Assembly: GCA_964247055.1 (NCBI GenBank)
Contig: OZ176050.1
Location: 3,472,001-3,536,000 of the forward strand
Origin: Paragordius varius
Lineage: Eukaryota; Nematomorpha
DNA length: 64,000 nt
Direction: 5' to 3'
Of this stretch, positions 10,901-20,539 are shown in pieces (the first letter of the stretch is position 1; every line of letters begins with the position of its first letter). The notes below the pieces were generated by a model. The model was not told the DNA's origin. It was given only the letters and a program-made list of their open reading frames with translations, and made no database searches. The translations under genes and the position numbers were made by a program.

Positions 10901-13731
10901 ATGTTCCTCTATTCCGTTTTTACGCAGTGCCCATTGAATTTTGGAGTGTGGTATTTGATCAAACGCACGTTCCAGATCTACAAAGACATGGTATAGCTTT
11001 TGTTTCTTTTCCAGATATTTTTCTTGTAAGCGTCTTAGCACAAACAAGGGATCTTTTGTGCTACTGTTTGGGTGGAAAACTGATTTGAATCTATGTTTAT
11101 ATGTTTTCTCAGTCTGTTTAATATAATTTCGAATAATTTAAATGTATGTTCTAGAAGTTTCAGAGGTCTGTAGGATGATGCTTTTAGTCGATCACCTTAT
11201 TTCTATAAATAAGGATTATTATGCTGTTTTTTCAATCGCTGGGAGTTTGGTTTGTAATTATTATTTGGTTAAAGAGTTTCAGATACTCTGCAGTGTTTTT
11301 GATGGGTCGACTGAAAGGCTGCTTGAACCGGGAGCTTTGTTGCTTTTTAATTTATTGATTACAGTTGTGACTTCATCTATGGTGATTTCTTGTATGGGAC
11401 CAGCTACTGGTGAAACCGTGCTAAATTGTTTGGTCGGGTTTACTTGGTTGAGTTGTTTTTCCAAGTTCGTTTTCCAAATTTCTTCGACTTTCGAGGGATT
11501 CGTTATTATATTATCATTCTCATCTTTAATACATTTTATGGTTTTAACATCTTTATTACTATTGTTAAGGTTTTTGAGTCTTTTAAAGATAATTTGGTTT
11601 ATAAAGTCTTTTTCTATCTGCGATTTTAACAGATTTTTCGTTCATAGCGCGTCCAATGGCCTTTTGGACCTCTCGTTTTTTATCATCATTATTTTTGGAA
11701 CTTTTCCTTTTATAAGCTTCGCATTTTTCGCGCAACAATGGTTTTATATCATTTTTCCACAACTAACTTTTCCGTTGTCTCATAGGTTTAGTAAAGCCGC
11801 AATGTTTTTTGGCAGATATTAGAATTGTGGACTTATTTTGCCATAAAATTTCGACATTGTTTTGTTCCAGTAAATGTAAATCTGTGTTTTAAGTATATGT
11901 TGTTAGCTTGTGTTGATAAGAGGATTGATAGTCAGTTTTGATGTTTGTTAGTCCTAATGTTTTTCGTAATCAATATGAAGTATATCATAGATGAGTGGTT
12001 ACCAGAATTAATGTTATATGCTGGTTGGTTTTTTTTTTAAAATGGGTATTTGCAACTATAAGTTGATTTGCATTACAAAAATCTAATAAACTCTTACCCA
12101 TCTTATCGAGAGTTCCAACGCCATTTCCGCCATGAACGCCATGGTATTCATTACTATCATTATTAATATGGCAATTAAAATCACCACAAAATAGAAGAAG
12201 TTTTGTTCATCAAATTATAAAGGTCTTCCCAATATTCGTTTTTTAATGTTTCGCTTAGACCAGATTGAGGTGCTTAAGTTGAAACTATATTTATTACATT
12301 ATCATTCATCAAAATTTTTATTTGAATCATTCTTGGATTATGTCTTTGTAGTAAATCGAGAAACCGTAAAACAATAAGATTTATTGAGATAAAATACTTG
12401 ATACTTGATGGTTTTTTGACTTCATTGAAGGTTTCCATTAACGGTCTTATTCCAAAGGTCCTTATCTAGACATTTAGTAATGTAGAGGTTTAGTATTTTT
12501 ATGTCATTTTTAATGTTGTCGCTCCAGGAATGTGTTGGGCGCCCTTTGCGGTTGTTTCCAAAGGGTTGTATGTGCTTAATGGTTTGGAGTGGATGGTCGG
12601 TTTGTCTTCTTTCAATGTAACCCAAGTATTTAAGTCTGCTTCTTTGTTTAAATTCTACTGTGTCATTTTTGTGTTTAAGTTGAAATCTTATTTTACGGTT
12701 TCTCGATTTACTACAAAGACACAATCCAAGAATGATTCAAATAGAAATTTTGATGAATGATAATGTAATAAATATAGTTTTAACTTAAGCACCTCAATCT
12801 GGTCTAAGCGAAACATTAAAAAACGTTTTCTGAATATAATATTTACATGTTAAACCAAGGTAAAATAACGTGTGCAGGTTAAATACAAAATTGATACAAT
12901 AGTTTAACACATATATAAAAGGTCATCAAAATGTATTCAAATCTAATATTAACTAACTTAATTTATTCTAATCTATCAGTCTTATTACATCATTATGTTA
13001 TCACGATAGTTGTTTTTTATTAAAATCCTCAAACAACTAATTAAGAACTTTTTGTAGGTAAGGATTATTTCCAAATCTATGAAACTTTTGATAGTTTATA
13101 TATATATATGCTACAGTAATAAAATATTAGTTTTATCAACTTAAAGCTTTTTTTAATGCAAAAGTCTACTGTCAACAGTTTGTTTGCTAACTTAAATTTA
13201 ATTGTTTATATTATTTTTTCTATATTTTGACGATTGTTAGATGATTTGTTGGGTCGTAAAAAGGCAAAATCCATTTCGACACCCTTTTACAATGAAAGTG
13301 GCGTTAAGATTAAGGATGCTTACAAAACACGTGTTTATGCGGAATGGTTAAAGAAAACACATGGTGGCACAATTAGAGATTCGGTCGCTGGCTCTGCCCT
13401 ATCCTTCCAAAATAATGATGATGTGTCTGATGACGAAAATACAGGAAATAAAACGCATATAGCCAATAATAATTGTTTAGGTCAGGATTGGCGATTCAAA
13501 AAATCGAAGTCAAGACAACAATCTTTAAATAATAATATAAAGGATGGAAGGATGAGTATTGGGAACAGAAAAAATATTAAAACAATAAAAAAACAAAAAG
13601 TTAATATGCGAGCCTTGGGATTAAAACCGACAGAAAAAGCCTTTAAACTCAAATATCGAAAAGAGGAAAAACAAGCGTTTGAGGCTAGTCGTAGAAAAGA
13701 GAAAGCACCAAGACGGAAAAAACAACGTTGA
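1750..13731 (+). CDS. DDX54: DDX54/Dbp10-type DEAD-box RNA helicase, 3' part (10 exons visible)
   Basis: Exons: 1750-1901, 3075-3298, 3935-4156, 6118-6418, 6884-7070, 7344-7636, 8380-8595, 8958-9148, 9490-9655, 13241-13731, all with GT/AG borders and compatible phases (about 813 residues before the TGA). Visible are the end of helicase domain 1 (LLEMGF, motif III SAT), domain 2 (LIFLPTK, VTDIAARGLDIP, HRIGRVARAGKPGTAYSL), then the Dbp10-specific tail with FGKVPDDL, RLVWDPKRKRFVNP and a basic C-terminus ending KAPRRKKQR. The DEAD-motif exon lies upstream of the window. By family knowledge this is a nucleolar ATP-dependent RNA helicase for 60S ribosome assembly. The WD-KRKRFV motif and the extended tail separate it from other DEAD-box proteins. 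Domain 2 carries an unusual Asn/His-rich insertion. The weakest junctions are the donors at 7071 (gttatg) and 9656 (gtttgt), chosen because they keep phase. Confidence 0.93.
2021..2540. mobile_element. piggyBac-like MITE, copy A
   Basis: It lies between TTAA at 2017-2020 and TTAA at 2541-2544 and begins CACTTGGATACAACAC. A second copy occurs in inverted orientation at 57,841-58,413 with the same terminal sequence. Near each end is a block resembling GATTCAAATTGGGGTA. It has no coding capacity and lies in a DDX54 intron. Confidence 0.7.
3075..3298 (+). CDS. DDX54: DDX54 exon b (interdomain region)
   Basis: Acceptor ctttaaag, phase 1 in, and donor atg|gtaagt, phase 0 out. It encodes the linker between the RecA-like domains, ending LDALLYLIDQLIVQPSYNM. 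This matches the DDX54 segment that leads into helicase motif IV. The last 34 bases and the donor are duplicated 158 bp downstream. Confidence 0.9.
3265..3580 (+). repeat. 158-bp tandem duplication including an exon 3' end and splice donor
   Basis: Bases 3265-3422 and 3423-3580 are diverged tandem copies. Both start with 42 identical bases that include the last 34 bases of DDX54 exon b and its donor ATG|GTAAGT. The following intronic bases match with a few indels. Confidence 0.85.
3935..4156 (+). CDS. DDX54: DDX54 exon c (start of helicase domain 2)
   Basis: Acceptor gattttag, donor gaa|gtacat, phases 0 to 0. It encodes an Asn/Thr/Lys-rich stretch and then KTLIFLPTKYHVDYVKE, which is helicase motif IV (compare VFVATKHHVEYLKE in the family). 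The low-complexity stretch before motif IV is longer than usual for DDX54. Confidence 0.9.
4293..5768 (-). mobile_element. 5'-truncated LINE (non-LTR) retrotransposon in a DDX54 intron
   Basis: On the minus strand the reverse transcriptase is recognisable from about 5768 down: NKLNCASYRPIKLLKH, DMEKAFDKIPR, GLHQGSVLSPLLF and YADD at about 5240-5250. The frame shifts near 5250-5280 and then continues as LMIIVNVRK and LGRHGLTINIQITKVMITG. A Cys/His zinc finger follows (CRACLKNVGLNSIQC, CQYWLHKPC), then the thumb/connector region (FTYLGDTISAQGG, RPTITYACETW, LGYYGHIQRLDND, GRPAITWDKN). The 3' tail is an ATCC microsatellite at about 4290-4305. The endonuclease part is missing. It resembles the endonuclease-RT LINEs that carry a PHD-like finger after the RT; I do not assign a clade. 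Confidence 0.9.
6118..6418 (+). CDS. DDX54: DDX54 exon d (helicase domain 2, motifs IVa-V)
   Basis: Acceptor tttaatag, phase 0 in; donor g|gtaagc, phase 1 out. It reads LLACKLGLDVCYVYSSLDAS, ARKSMIARFRG, then an insertion rich in Asn, His and Tyr, then VTDIAARGLDIPFLDNVINF and KLFIHRIG. Family members run almost directly from the RFR block to LIVTD, so about 28 inserted residues lie in this loop. Confidence 0.93.
6480..6740. repeat. Unclassified repeat-like intronic patch with hairpin
   Basis: This stretch is locally richer in GC than the surrounding intron. It contains a short perfect stem-loop at 6658-6675 (CCTCG, loop GATTACCA, CGAGG) and ACTCCGAATCCGGAGTCC near 6707-6723. It may be a short interspersed element, but no tRNA-like boxes or second copy were found. 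Confidence 0.3.
6884..7070 (+). CDS. DDX54: DDX54 exon e (helicase motif VI)
   Basis: Acceptor ttattttaag, phase 1 in. It reads GRVARAGKPGTAYSLICHKE, the motif VI arginine block, then LLDFMNYIGHDLIFLRAGVP. The 3' border is inferred: tctaa|gttatg gives phase 2, which fits the next exon. The frame meets a TGA at 7076-7078 if it is not spliced. Confidence 0.8.
7344..7636 (+). CDS. DDX54: DDX54 exon f (Dbp10-specific region)
   Basis: Acceptor tatgtttag, phase 2 in; donor aatg|gtatta, phase 1 out. It reads FEVFGKVPDDLKT, SLAQVCDRAIAKFTRSQTKP and LKPHPLF. This matches the conserved segment after the helicase core in DDX54 (GRVPQSVVDDE..., ...LGLHPLF). Confidence 0.88.
8131..8352. mobile_element. 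MITE family 1, copy 1 (decayed ends)
   Basis: It shares TTCGAATTCACCCTAAAAAT, CTCATTAATATGAAATATAT and GAGGGTGAATTTGAATTGTT with the copies at 14,512, 39,002 and 56,101. The terminal bases merge into (TA)n tracts on both sides. It lies just before a DDX54 exon. Confidence 0.75.
8380..8595 (+). CDS. DDX54: DDX54 exon g
   Basis: Acceptor gtattag directly after a (TA)n tract and a decayed MITE; phase 1 in, donor g|gtagat, phase 1 out. It reads KAETLDANFEYLERIKNYKN, aligning with the IKNYRS region that follows HPLF in the family, and then a Ser/Asn/Lys-rich linker ending RTVNNRFIG. Confidence 0.88.
8958..9148 (+). CDS. DDX54: DDX54 exon h
   Basis: Acceptor atttttag, phase 1 in; donor tat|gtaaat, phase 0 out. 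It reads QTFDREDYIQKLEEKLG and ends CFIPYGPPQDTDY. The IPY block corresponds to FYIPYRPKDFDSE in DDX54. Confidence 0.88.
9490..9655 (+). CDS. DDX54: DDX54 exon i (WDxKRKRFV motif)
   Basis: Acceptor aataatag, phase 0 in. It reads AEMDILDFNEDDGNLI and then KKRLVWDPKRKRFVNP, the diagnostic Dbp10/DDX54 motif. Donor a|gtttgt, phase 1 out, is weak but matches the phase of the last exon. The following 3.6-kb intron contains LINE sequence. Confidence 0.88.
9800..12378 (-). mobile_element. LINE (non-LTR) retrotransposon with endonuclease, RT and zinc finger; decayed
   Basis: From 5' to 3' on the minus strand it has an APE-type endonuclease fragment at about 12,378-12,040 (HNPRM, SGLSETLKNEYWEDLYN, CGDFNCH, GTLDKMGKSLLDFCNANQL); a pre-RT block at 11,464-11,279 (EVTTVINKLKSNKAPGSS); RT at about 11,047-10,690 (VFVDLERAFDQIPH, GLHQGSVLRSPLLF, FADDLVI); a Cys/His finger at 10,595-10,359 (CSKQICANSIKC, CQMWVHKKC); and a C-terminal block at 10,123-9,812 (RLRLYGHTQRRGATYPLKT). 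Several frame changes and stops make it inactive. The 3' tail ends in ATCCATCC like the copy at 4,293. The endonuclease N-terminus is missing, so it is 5'-truncated. Confidence 0.88.
12422..12690 (-). mobile_element. 3' fragment of a second LINE copy
   Basis: The minus strand reads RSRLKYLGYIERRQTDHPLQ, GRPTHSWSDNIKNDI and CLDKDLWNKTVNGNLQ, the C-terminal block of the same kind of LINE. It stands directly upstream (in LINE orientation) of the copy at 9,800-12,378 and is followed by an inverted endonuclease fragment, so it is probably a separate insertion. Confidence 0.75.
12683..12826 (+). repeat. Inverted LINE endonuclease fragment (mirror of 12,237-12,380)
   Basis: About 144 bases of the plus strand repeat the complement of 12,237-12,380 almost exactly, from the TTTACGGTTTCTCG block to the CGAAACATTAAAAAACG block. 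The two arms enclose the LINE 3' fragment at 12,422-12,690. A 5' inversion by twin priming during LINE integration would give this arrangement. Confidence 0.75.
13241..13731 (+). CDS. DDX54: DDX54 last exon (basic C-terminus)
   Basis: Acceptor acgattgttag, phase 1 in, TGA at 13729-13731. It reads ESGVKIKDAYKTRVYAEWLK, equivalent to the family's ESGRYISSSYKRDLYQKWK, and then a Lys/Arg-rich tail. AATAAA follows 34 bases after the stop. Confidence 0.92.
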
Positions 13732-13765
13732 AATTTTATATTTTAACCTATGATATATATTTAGC

Positions 13766-13771
13766 AATAAA
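13766..13771 (+). terminator. Polyadenylation signal of DDX54
   Basis: AATAAA begins 34 bases after the TGA of the last exon, followed by T/A-rich DNA. Confidence 0.65.
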
Positions 13772-14282
13772 TTAGAATATTTTGTTGGTAATCTAAAAAA
13801 GGATATTTTTTGATGTCACAAATCAAACAAAACAATATATTCCTTACCAATAAGGCTTTAATTTTAAATTGTAAAATTATTATGCAAAACAACGAACATA
13901 TAGATAAATTTTCATAAAATACATATAAATAATAAAATTAAATCACTTATTTATGATATGATAGGGTTATTAATGTTCAACAAAGACTTATCATTTAACC
14001 GATATTTGCGCTCCAATTTTATATGAAGTCCAAAAATTAGTTAATTATCTGGCACAAACTTTAAAATTTACCCAATATTCTTTTCGAATGTAAAGATTCC
14101 GATCAAATAATTTTACTGTAATGTCGAACAAAGTCTGAAAGACCCCAGGGGAAATGATATTAACTTTTTTAAAAAATAATTTCCCTCTTTTTTTAAAAAA
14201 AAATACAGTGTAACTATGCATTGTTAGTTTTTTAATATACAGAAAAGGCGCAAATAATTTCGAGTTATAATTCTCTTTATTG

Positions 14283-14843
14283 CAGGGGTGTTCAACACAA
14301 ACGGCTTTTCCAGTCGCATTTTTAACTCTAAAAACACGCCGGGCCGCTTCCGAAATATATATGAGTGTTTAGAAGGAATTTATTAGATTTCAAACATCAA
14401 ACTGTAAAATGCACCTACAACATAGCATTTTTTTCTAGTTTTTGCCAATCAAATTGACTTATTTAAAAAATTGTTTAGCAATCAAATGAAGATTTTGTGA
14501 GTACATTTTTATATACCATTTTCATTCAAAATTCACCCTCAAAATAAATTATATGTTATTTAAGATTAAAAATTACTTTAGTTTTTATATATTTTAAAAA
14601 AATAAAATTTTGTTTTAAATTAAAATAATACTGAAAAAATAATAAACTATGTCATAAAGATATATTTCATATTAATGAGTTATGTTCGAAAACACATATT
14701 TATTTTTAAGATGAATTTGAATAGCTCAAAGGGTGAATTTTAATTGTTCGAGGGTGAATTTGAACTGTAAATGGTATAATTTATGGATTATCAAAGCGGG
14801 CCTCACATAAAGTCTTGGAGGGCCCTCATGTTGGCCATTTCTG
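14283..14843. mobile_element. hAT-type non-autonomous element with nested MITE
   Basis: It begins CAGGGGTGTTCAACA and ends TGTTGGCCATTTCTG, imperfect inverted termini. The 8-bp direct duplication CTTTATTG flanks it exactly (14,275-14,282 and 14,844-14,851). A CAGGG terminus plus an 8-bp duplication is typical of hAT elements. A second, shorter member lies at 26,580-26,854. A family-1 MITE sits inside it. Confidence 0.88.
14512..14778. mobile_element. MITE family 1, copy 2, nested in the hAT element
   Basis: 267 bp including flanking TA. The termini are TACCATTTTCATTCAAAATT and, at the right, GAATTTGAACTGTAAATGGTA. The interior is shared with the copies at 39,002 and 56,101. Because it lies inside the hAT element it inserted later. 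Confidence 0.88.
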
Positions 14844-17800
14844 CTTTATTGTATATGCACTCTGGCATTAATCAATGAAAAACTAGCAGTTTACGATTAA
14901 TCATACTGTACTTAAAAATCAAATAATAATTTAATATGTTTTTGTCTTATTTCGGCAATTAGTTAAATAGTGAGCAGCTATACAACCTTTAACGCTTATA
15001 TCTAAAAAACTTAAACCTTGTTTTCAAATCGGAAAAGGTGATAATTAGTTTATAAGCGCTGTTTATATAATGAACCTCGTATTTGGAGATTTCTCTGTGT
15101 GTATTAAATATATTTGAGTGGTTTTAACAATGTTACAATAATAGCAACAGTATTTAAACAACCTTTTGTTAACATATAGTTTTGCTAAAAAATCAACATT
15201 GGTTTTTTATTTCTGATGGGAACTGACAAAACTCCAACCAACAATAGCTTACAAAGGCTGAAATTTTCCCTTGGAGTTTCAATATTGGTAAATAAAATTC
15301 GATAAGTTATTTAAAAACATTCAATATCATTGTGTAAACAAGCAATCTATTGTTAAAATTTACAAATACTATTTTTTTAATATCAAAAATATATTTGAAG
15401 TTCATCTAACATTTTTTGATATGAACATCTTCCTGTTCATCTTAAATCTTAAAATTCGGTGTTGATTTTATCATAATGACAATATGAACTTTAATATGCC
15501 AAACAAATAATGTTAAGTTATATAGGTGGAATATTTGATTAAGATTGTCACACCCGATAACGATCGTAAAAATCTTGTTTATTAAAAATATTAACTTTTA
15601 GTCACATAAGTTTTTTTTGAAACAAAATTTTTTTTAATATTTTCTTTATTAATAATATTAAACATAGTAATTTACTTAAACGGTCATTTCTATTACAACT
15701 ATTATTGTCCACATTATTTGAAGGGGTATTTTATACCATTTAGGTTACAAAATATTGCTTTTTGATGACACACAAAGAAGTATTATCAATGTTTTGTTTT
15801 GATACTTCAAATATACAGGTAAATTTAAATTTTGTAAAGAAAATAATGTAGAGTAATGTCCCCTTTTATTATGATTAAATACTTGATAATCGCATTTCCT
15901 GTCTCTTATCACAAAAGTTTGTAAAAATATTTTTTTCGAAATTTAAAATTGGCCCACATTGTTATTTTTGATTTAAGGTTGCCTTTTGTTATTTTAATTA
16001 AAAATATCATTATTAAAATTTTTTATTAAGTCTACTTAATATTTATTAGATATCAAGATAAGATTTTTGGTTTTAAAAAATAAAAATATAAAAGTCCATT
16101 TGACACTAAATTATACATTCTTTTACATACGTGATTCAAATTCAATAAATAGTTCTTACATAAACACATAACGATACATCCATAAGTACCTTTAGAATAT
16201 ATACCAAAGCAAAACATAAAATGGTTGAAATTAAACACTATTTTTCCTTTTATTAATATTTTGTTATATTTAATTATAGACAAAATTTGTTTTATATCAC
16301 ACGCTACTGTATAAGATTTAGAGTAGACACTCGACTGGATTTTGGTACCCCTTAAGCCACGCATAAATCTTTCGTGATTGATTTGTGTTTTATCGATAAC
16401 AGATTTTTACTACATTTAATTCTATATATTATCAGAATCCCTCACTTAATACTCTAAGTATAAATTCCACTTCACCACAAAATGACCATATATAACCATA
16501 AAAATGATTAAAACTTTCTACCAATCATGACATGTATGAAGGTTTTAAAAAGCACTTATGATTTTTATATCTTGATAATATCCATAAATCTTTGAGTTTT
16601 AAATAAGCGTATATATAAATGAACCTAATAAATCAATTTATATATAGATTTTTTTTACATTTACATAAATGTTTTTTTATGATTCCAATCAATAAACTTA
16701 TAATGAATATAAAATGATTTGTTATAATAGCTGGTGACTTGTAATTATTAAAACGAAACCGATCAACAATTTGTTAATTAAAAAAATATAATATAAGCGG
16801 TACCTGAACATGTGATCATAATATTATCAAAAGAATTTTAAACAGAAATTTATTAATTAATACCATCATTTAAAATTTATCGGTAATGATGAATTACTTA
16901 ATGTGTAAAAGACACGAGATGTATGATCAAAAAATTAATATATTCTAAAGCTTCCAGAGAAACCTCTTTTATACTACATAAATTAGCCTAGATAAATGCT
17001 TTAACTTAATATGTATTAATTTATTAAAAAAACCAAATTAATTTATTCGACTTTTACATGTATAAAAGAAATCCTAATTGAATTATTTTGTTTTATATAT
17101 TGAAATTGATATTTAAAGTCGACCCTTGGAAAAGTCATGAGGCTTTTTTGCAAAAGGGCATTATCCTTCAACCATTATTTATTATATTATTTAATGGCGA
17201 TATAAACAGGTAATATTTAAATGAAAATATAAATACAATCGTTTTAAAACAACAATATTTTTAAAGGGAAAATGTAATATGATTCGATCGGGTGCCATGA
17301 AATCGCCTGATGAAGAATTAAAATATATGTGGCATTATAATTACATTTATATTATTTTGTAAAATCAATTAAAATATATAATATTAATTATGTTTTGTAC
17401 TTTTTAGCATGGAACGAAAAATTTATTACATATCTAATTGATGAATCACAATGGGGAAGAAAGAAAATAACTAAACGCGTTTTTATCGAATAAAAATACA
17501 TTTTTGAGGGCCAAAATGTTTATACTTTACCACTATTGCATAATTGTATTAATTTTTTAACATTCTTTTAAGCCTTTTATTTAATAAAATTATATATAAT
17601 AATGAGACAGGTAAAATTATAAAATAATTTAAGTGTAATAGAAAAAAATTGTTGTGTTTAGGTGTGGTAGTATGAAATCTTTATATGTATATATCTTTGA
17701 TAAATAAATATTTAATTTTGCTTTTTATACTTTTATACTTTACCAGCAATGCGCTTTTTTAATATGTGCGTATATTTTTGTTTACTTATACTATTTTTGT

Positions 17801-18307
17801 GTTTGTTATTGTTTTTATGTTGTGCTGTGTGAGAATTTAACATTGTAATAAATGATAAAAAACGCAAATCTTCCTTATTTTGCGTTCACAATAAAAAAAA
17901 CATAAATACTTTTTCCGCATTTTATATCATCATATGTTTAAATCTGTTTTTTACATACTATAAATAAAAACTTCCTTGTTTTCAATGCATTCTTTAAAAT
18001 ACACATGTATGCATAAGCTTTTTTCCTTTTGAGAGTTTGTATTGTAAAAAAATGAAATAATTCACATACGGTTTTCTTCGGTTCATTTTTCATAGATGTA
18101 AATTTGCGCGATTATATGGTTAAATTTAATTTTATCCCACCACATACATTATACAAATTACAAATCAAAATTATATAATTTTTTGGGAAAACATTTTACT
18201 TAATGTTAGAATTCTTTGGAATCTTGGTAATATTTATATACATATATGTTAAAATGGGATAAAAAAATTTAATTTTAAACTTATTTTAACTTAGTTATTA
18301 TTATGCT

Positions 18308-18311
<4 letters not shown>

Positions 18312-18347
<36 letters not shown>
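18312..18347. repeat. (TA)n microsatellite
   Basis: About 36 bases of uninterrupted AT/TA dinucleotides. Confidence 0.95.
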
Positions 18348-18348
<1 letters not shown>

Positions 18349-19288
18349 TCGAGAATTTTTTAATGAAAAATACTTAAAAATGTTTTAATTGTAAATTTGG
18401 ATTGCTCGATAACCAGCATGTGATAACAAACTGCCAAGCGTAAAATGCGTTATAAATAATTCTTTGTGTACTTCTAAATTTAATATCCTGTTCCTACTTT
18501 ATAAGATTTGAATTAACCATAATTATAACTAAAAAATATTAATTAAATTAATTTTTTAGCTAAAATTTATGACAAATACAATGTACTATAATGACAGATA
18601 TACACCTCTTATTACATAAATTAAGCGATATACATATAAAATAGATCAAGGTTAATTTTTGGTCGATTTATTATTTAAATATATGCATGTATCTATAGGC
18701 TTGACATCAATATCCTTTTCATATTGTATATTATACAGGTTTCTATTTATTTGAATAATATGGGGTCGGTCGATCTTTGGTTATACGAATGATACCAATG
18801 TCACCTTATTTGTATAAATATTAGTTTACGTGTATTTTCAATTCAAACGTTTTACAAGGTTTGATAATATATATATATACATATGTTAATATTTAACCCT
18901 TAATTTGACATTTTTTGAAAATGGCTGGCTGCTTGCTATATTTTATAAGTGGTAATTAATAAAAAGTGACTCACAAAATTATATCGATTTTCGCAATAAA
19001 ACTGATATAGTTCATACTCTTGACAATTGTATAATTATTCTCACACCCGAAAATCATTAAATATTGGTTTAAATGACATGGCATTTTTTCTTCAAATAAA
19101 TAAAACTCCGGGTTATCAATTTACTTAGTATATAGATAAAATATATTGTTGATATCTAAAAATGTATGCGTATAATGGGAATTTTTAAAACAATGGTTGA
19201 TTGGTGTGGGATATTTTTAAATATTATATATATACTTTTATTGAAATATTGTAATTGTTTAAAAATGTTAATTAGGCATTATTAATTT

Positions 19289-19292
<4 letters not shown>

Positions 19293-19345
<53 letters not shown>
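19293..19345. repeat. (TA)n microsatellite
   Basis: About 53 bases of alternating A and T, the longest such tract in the window. Confidence 0.95.
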
Positions 19346-19347
<2 letters not shown>

Positions 19348-20283
19348 GTAGTATTAATATTCATAGAATATCTTTAAATAATATTATTATTTTTTTGAAA
19401 TAAGCCTAATAGAAAATTAAAATCGGTTTCCTTATTCTTTTAAATGCCTACCTGCCTCCTCTGCCTTTTAGAAATCGACTAAATACTTTTTCTTTTGATC
19501 ATCAATCGAACGATTGTAAATGCATATATATAATTATGCGCATTTTAATTAAAAATTTATACTAATTAGAATAGTAATTCCTCGAACATATATTTATATA
19601 AAAACATGCATAAAACTAAAGTTTTAAAAGTTCAAATTTTACTGTTGATTTATACATAAAACAGATATCAATCACTTGAATACATGTAAATGTAAAAAAA
19701 ACTTGGCCCTCATGAACCTTTTTTCCCTAATTTTTTCCAGTATTAATTAAAAACAATAAATATATTAATTTTTTTTTGAATAATCAGAAATATATTAATT
19801 TTTTGCATTAAGGTCCCATATAAACTTAAAATGGAATTATCGTTCCTTAACTTTGGTTTTTTGAAAATTAAAAATTCTTTTTGTTTATTGCCATCATAGA
19901 GTAAACTACTTGTATAAAGTAATACGCTTTTTCCATTTGTAATTATTCATTCTAACCATAAACTAATATATAAGATAACATAATTGGTTTGACAATATTA
20001 TGGAACCTTTTTTTTATTTTACAAGTTGTCATTAGTTTTTTTATTGAGCAATTGTGTTACATTTTACGCATTATTTAATGAGTTACATAAGTGTTATAAC
20101 ATGTAATAATTACAATATTTAAGCATGAAATCAAATATGTTTTCTGTATAGCCTATACGTTTCGTTCTTCCCATTCTTTAATGCAAATCAGAAAGACTTA
20201 CAAAGGATCTAACTGTCCAAAACATCATTCATAAATGTTAATATATATTTCTCCCTTTGACACGATATTTGTCCTTTGAGACT

Positions 20284-20539
20284 ATGATTGAAAATTGTAA
20301 TGTCATACCACCATCTTTAATAAAACACGAACGAAATCAAAGCACCTCAAAAATGACCATTTCAGTTTTGTCACCTCAAATAAACGCTGTACAATCTAAT
20401 GTGCCATCACCCGCCATAATTACATCTAATGGTACAAACTCAGCACCTAATGACCCTTTGATAACACTTTGGCAATTCCTATTGGAACTTTTGTTTGATG
20501 CCCGCTTCAAAGAAATCATAACTTGGACTAATATACAGG
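20284..20539 (+). CDS. ELK: ELK-like exon 1 (start and N-terminal part of ETS domain)
   Basis: The ATG at 20,284 begins [19 protein letters not shown]. The exon ends in the ETS domain after WTNIQ at donor g|gtatat, phase 1. The invariant LWQFLLELL is present. Confidence 0.9.

Larger units (their letters stand above)
14852..20283. other. Intergenic DNA upstream of the ELK-like gene, no gene recognised
   Basis: This 5.4-kb stretch is AT-rich with stops in all frames. Open frames are short and lack family resemblance. It should hold the promoter and any 5' untranslated exon of the gene starting at 20,284, but no reliable core promoter element can be picked from the sequence. It includes (TA)n tracts at about 18,312 and 19,293. 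Confidence 0.5.

Noticed and set aside
11142-11822. 226-codon plus-strand open frame
   Set aside because: It is the antisense of the LINE pre-RT and RT region, which is clearly coding on the minus strand.
17108-17493. Short frames resembling an RT fragment (GIILQPLFIILFNGDIN) and a possible small exon WNEKFITYLIDESQWGRKK
   Set aside because: Too short, no catalytic motif, no consistent splice phases with neighbours; could be chance.
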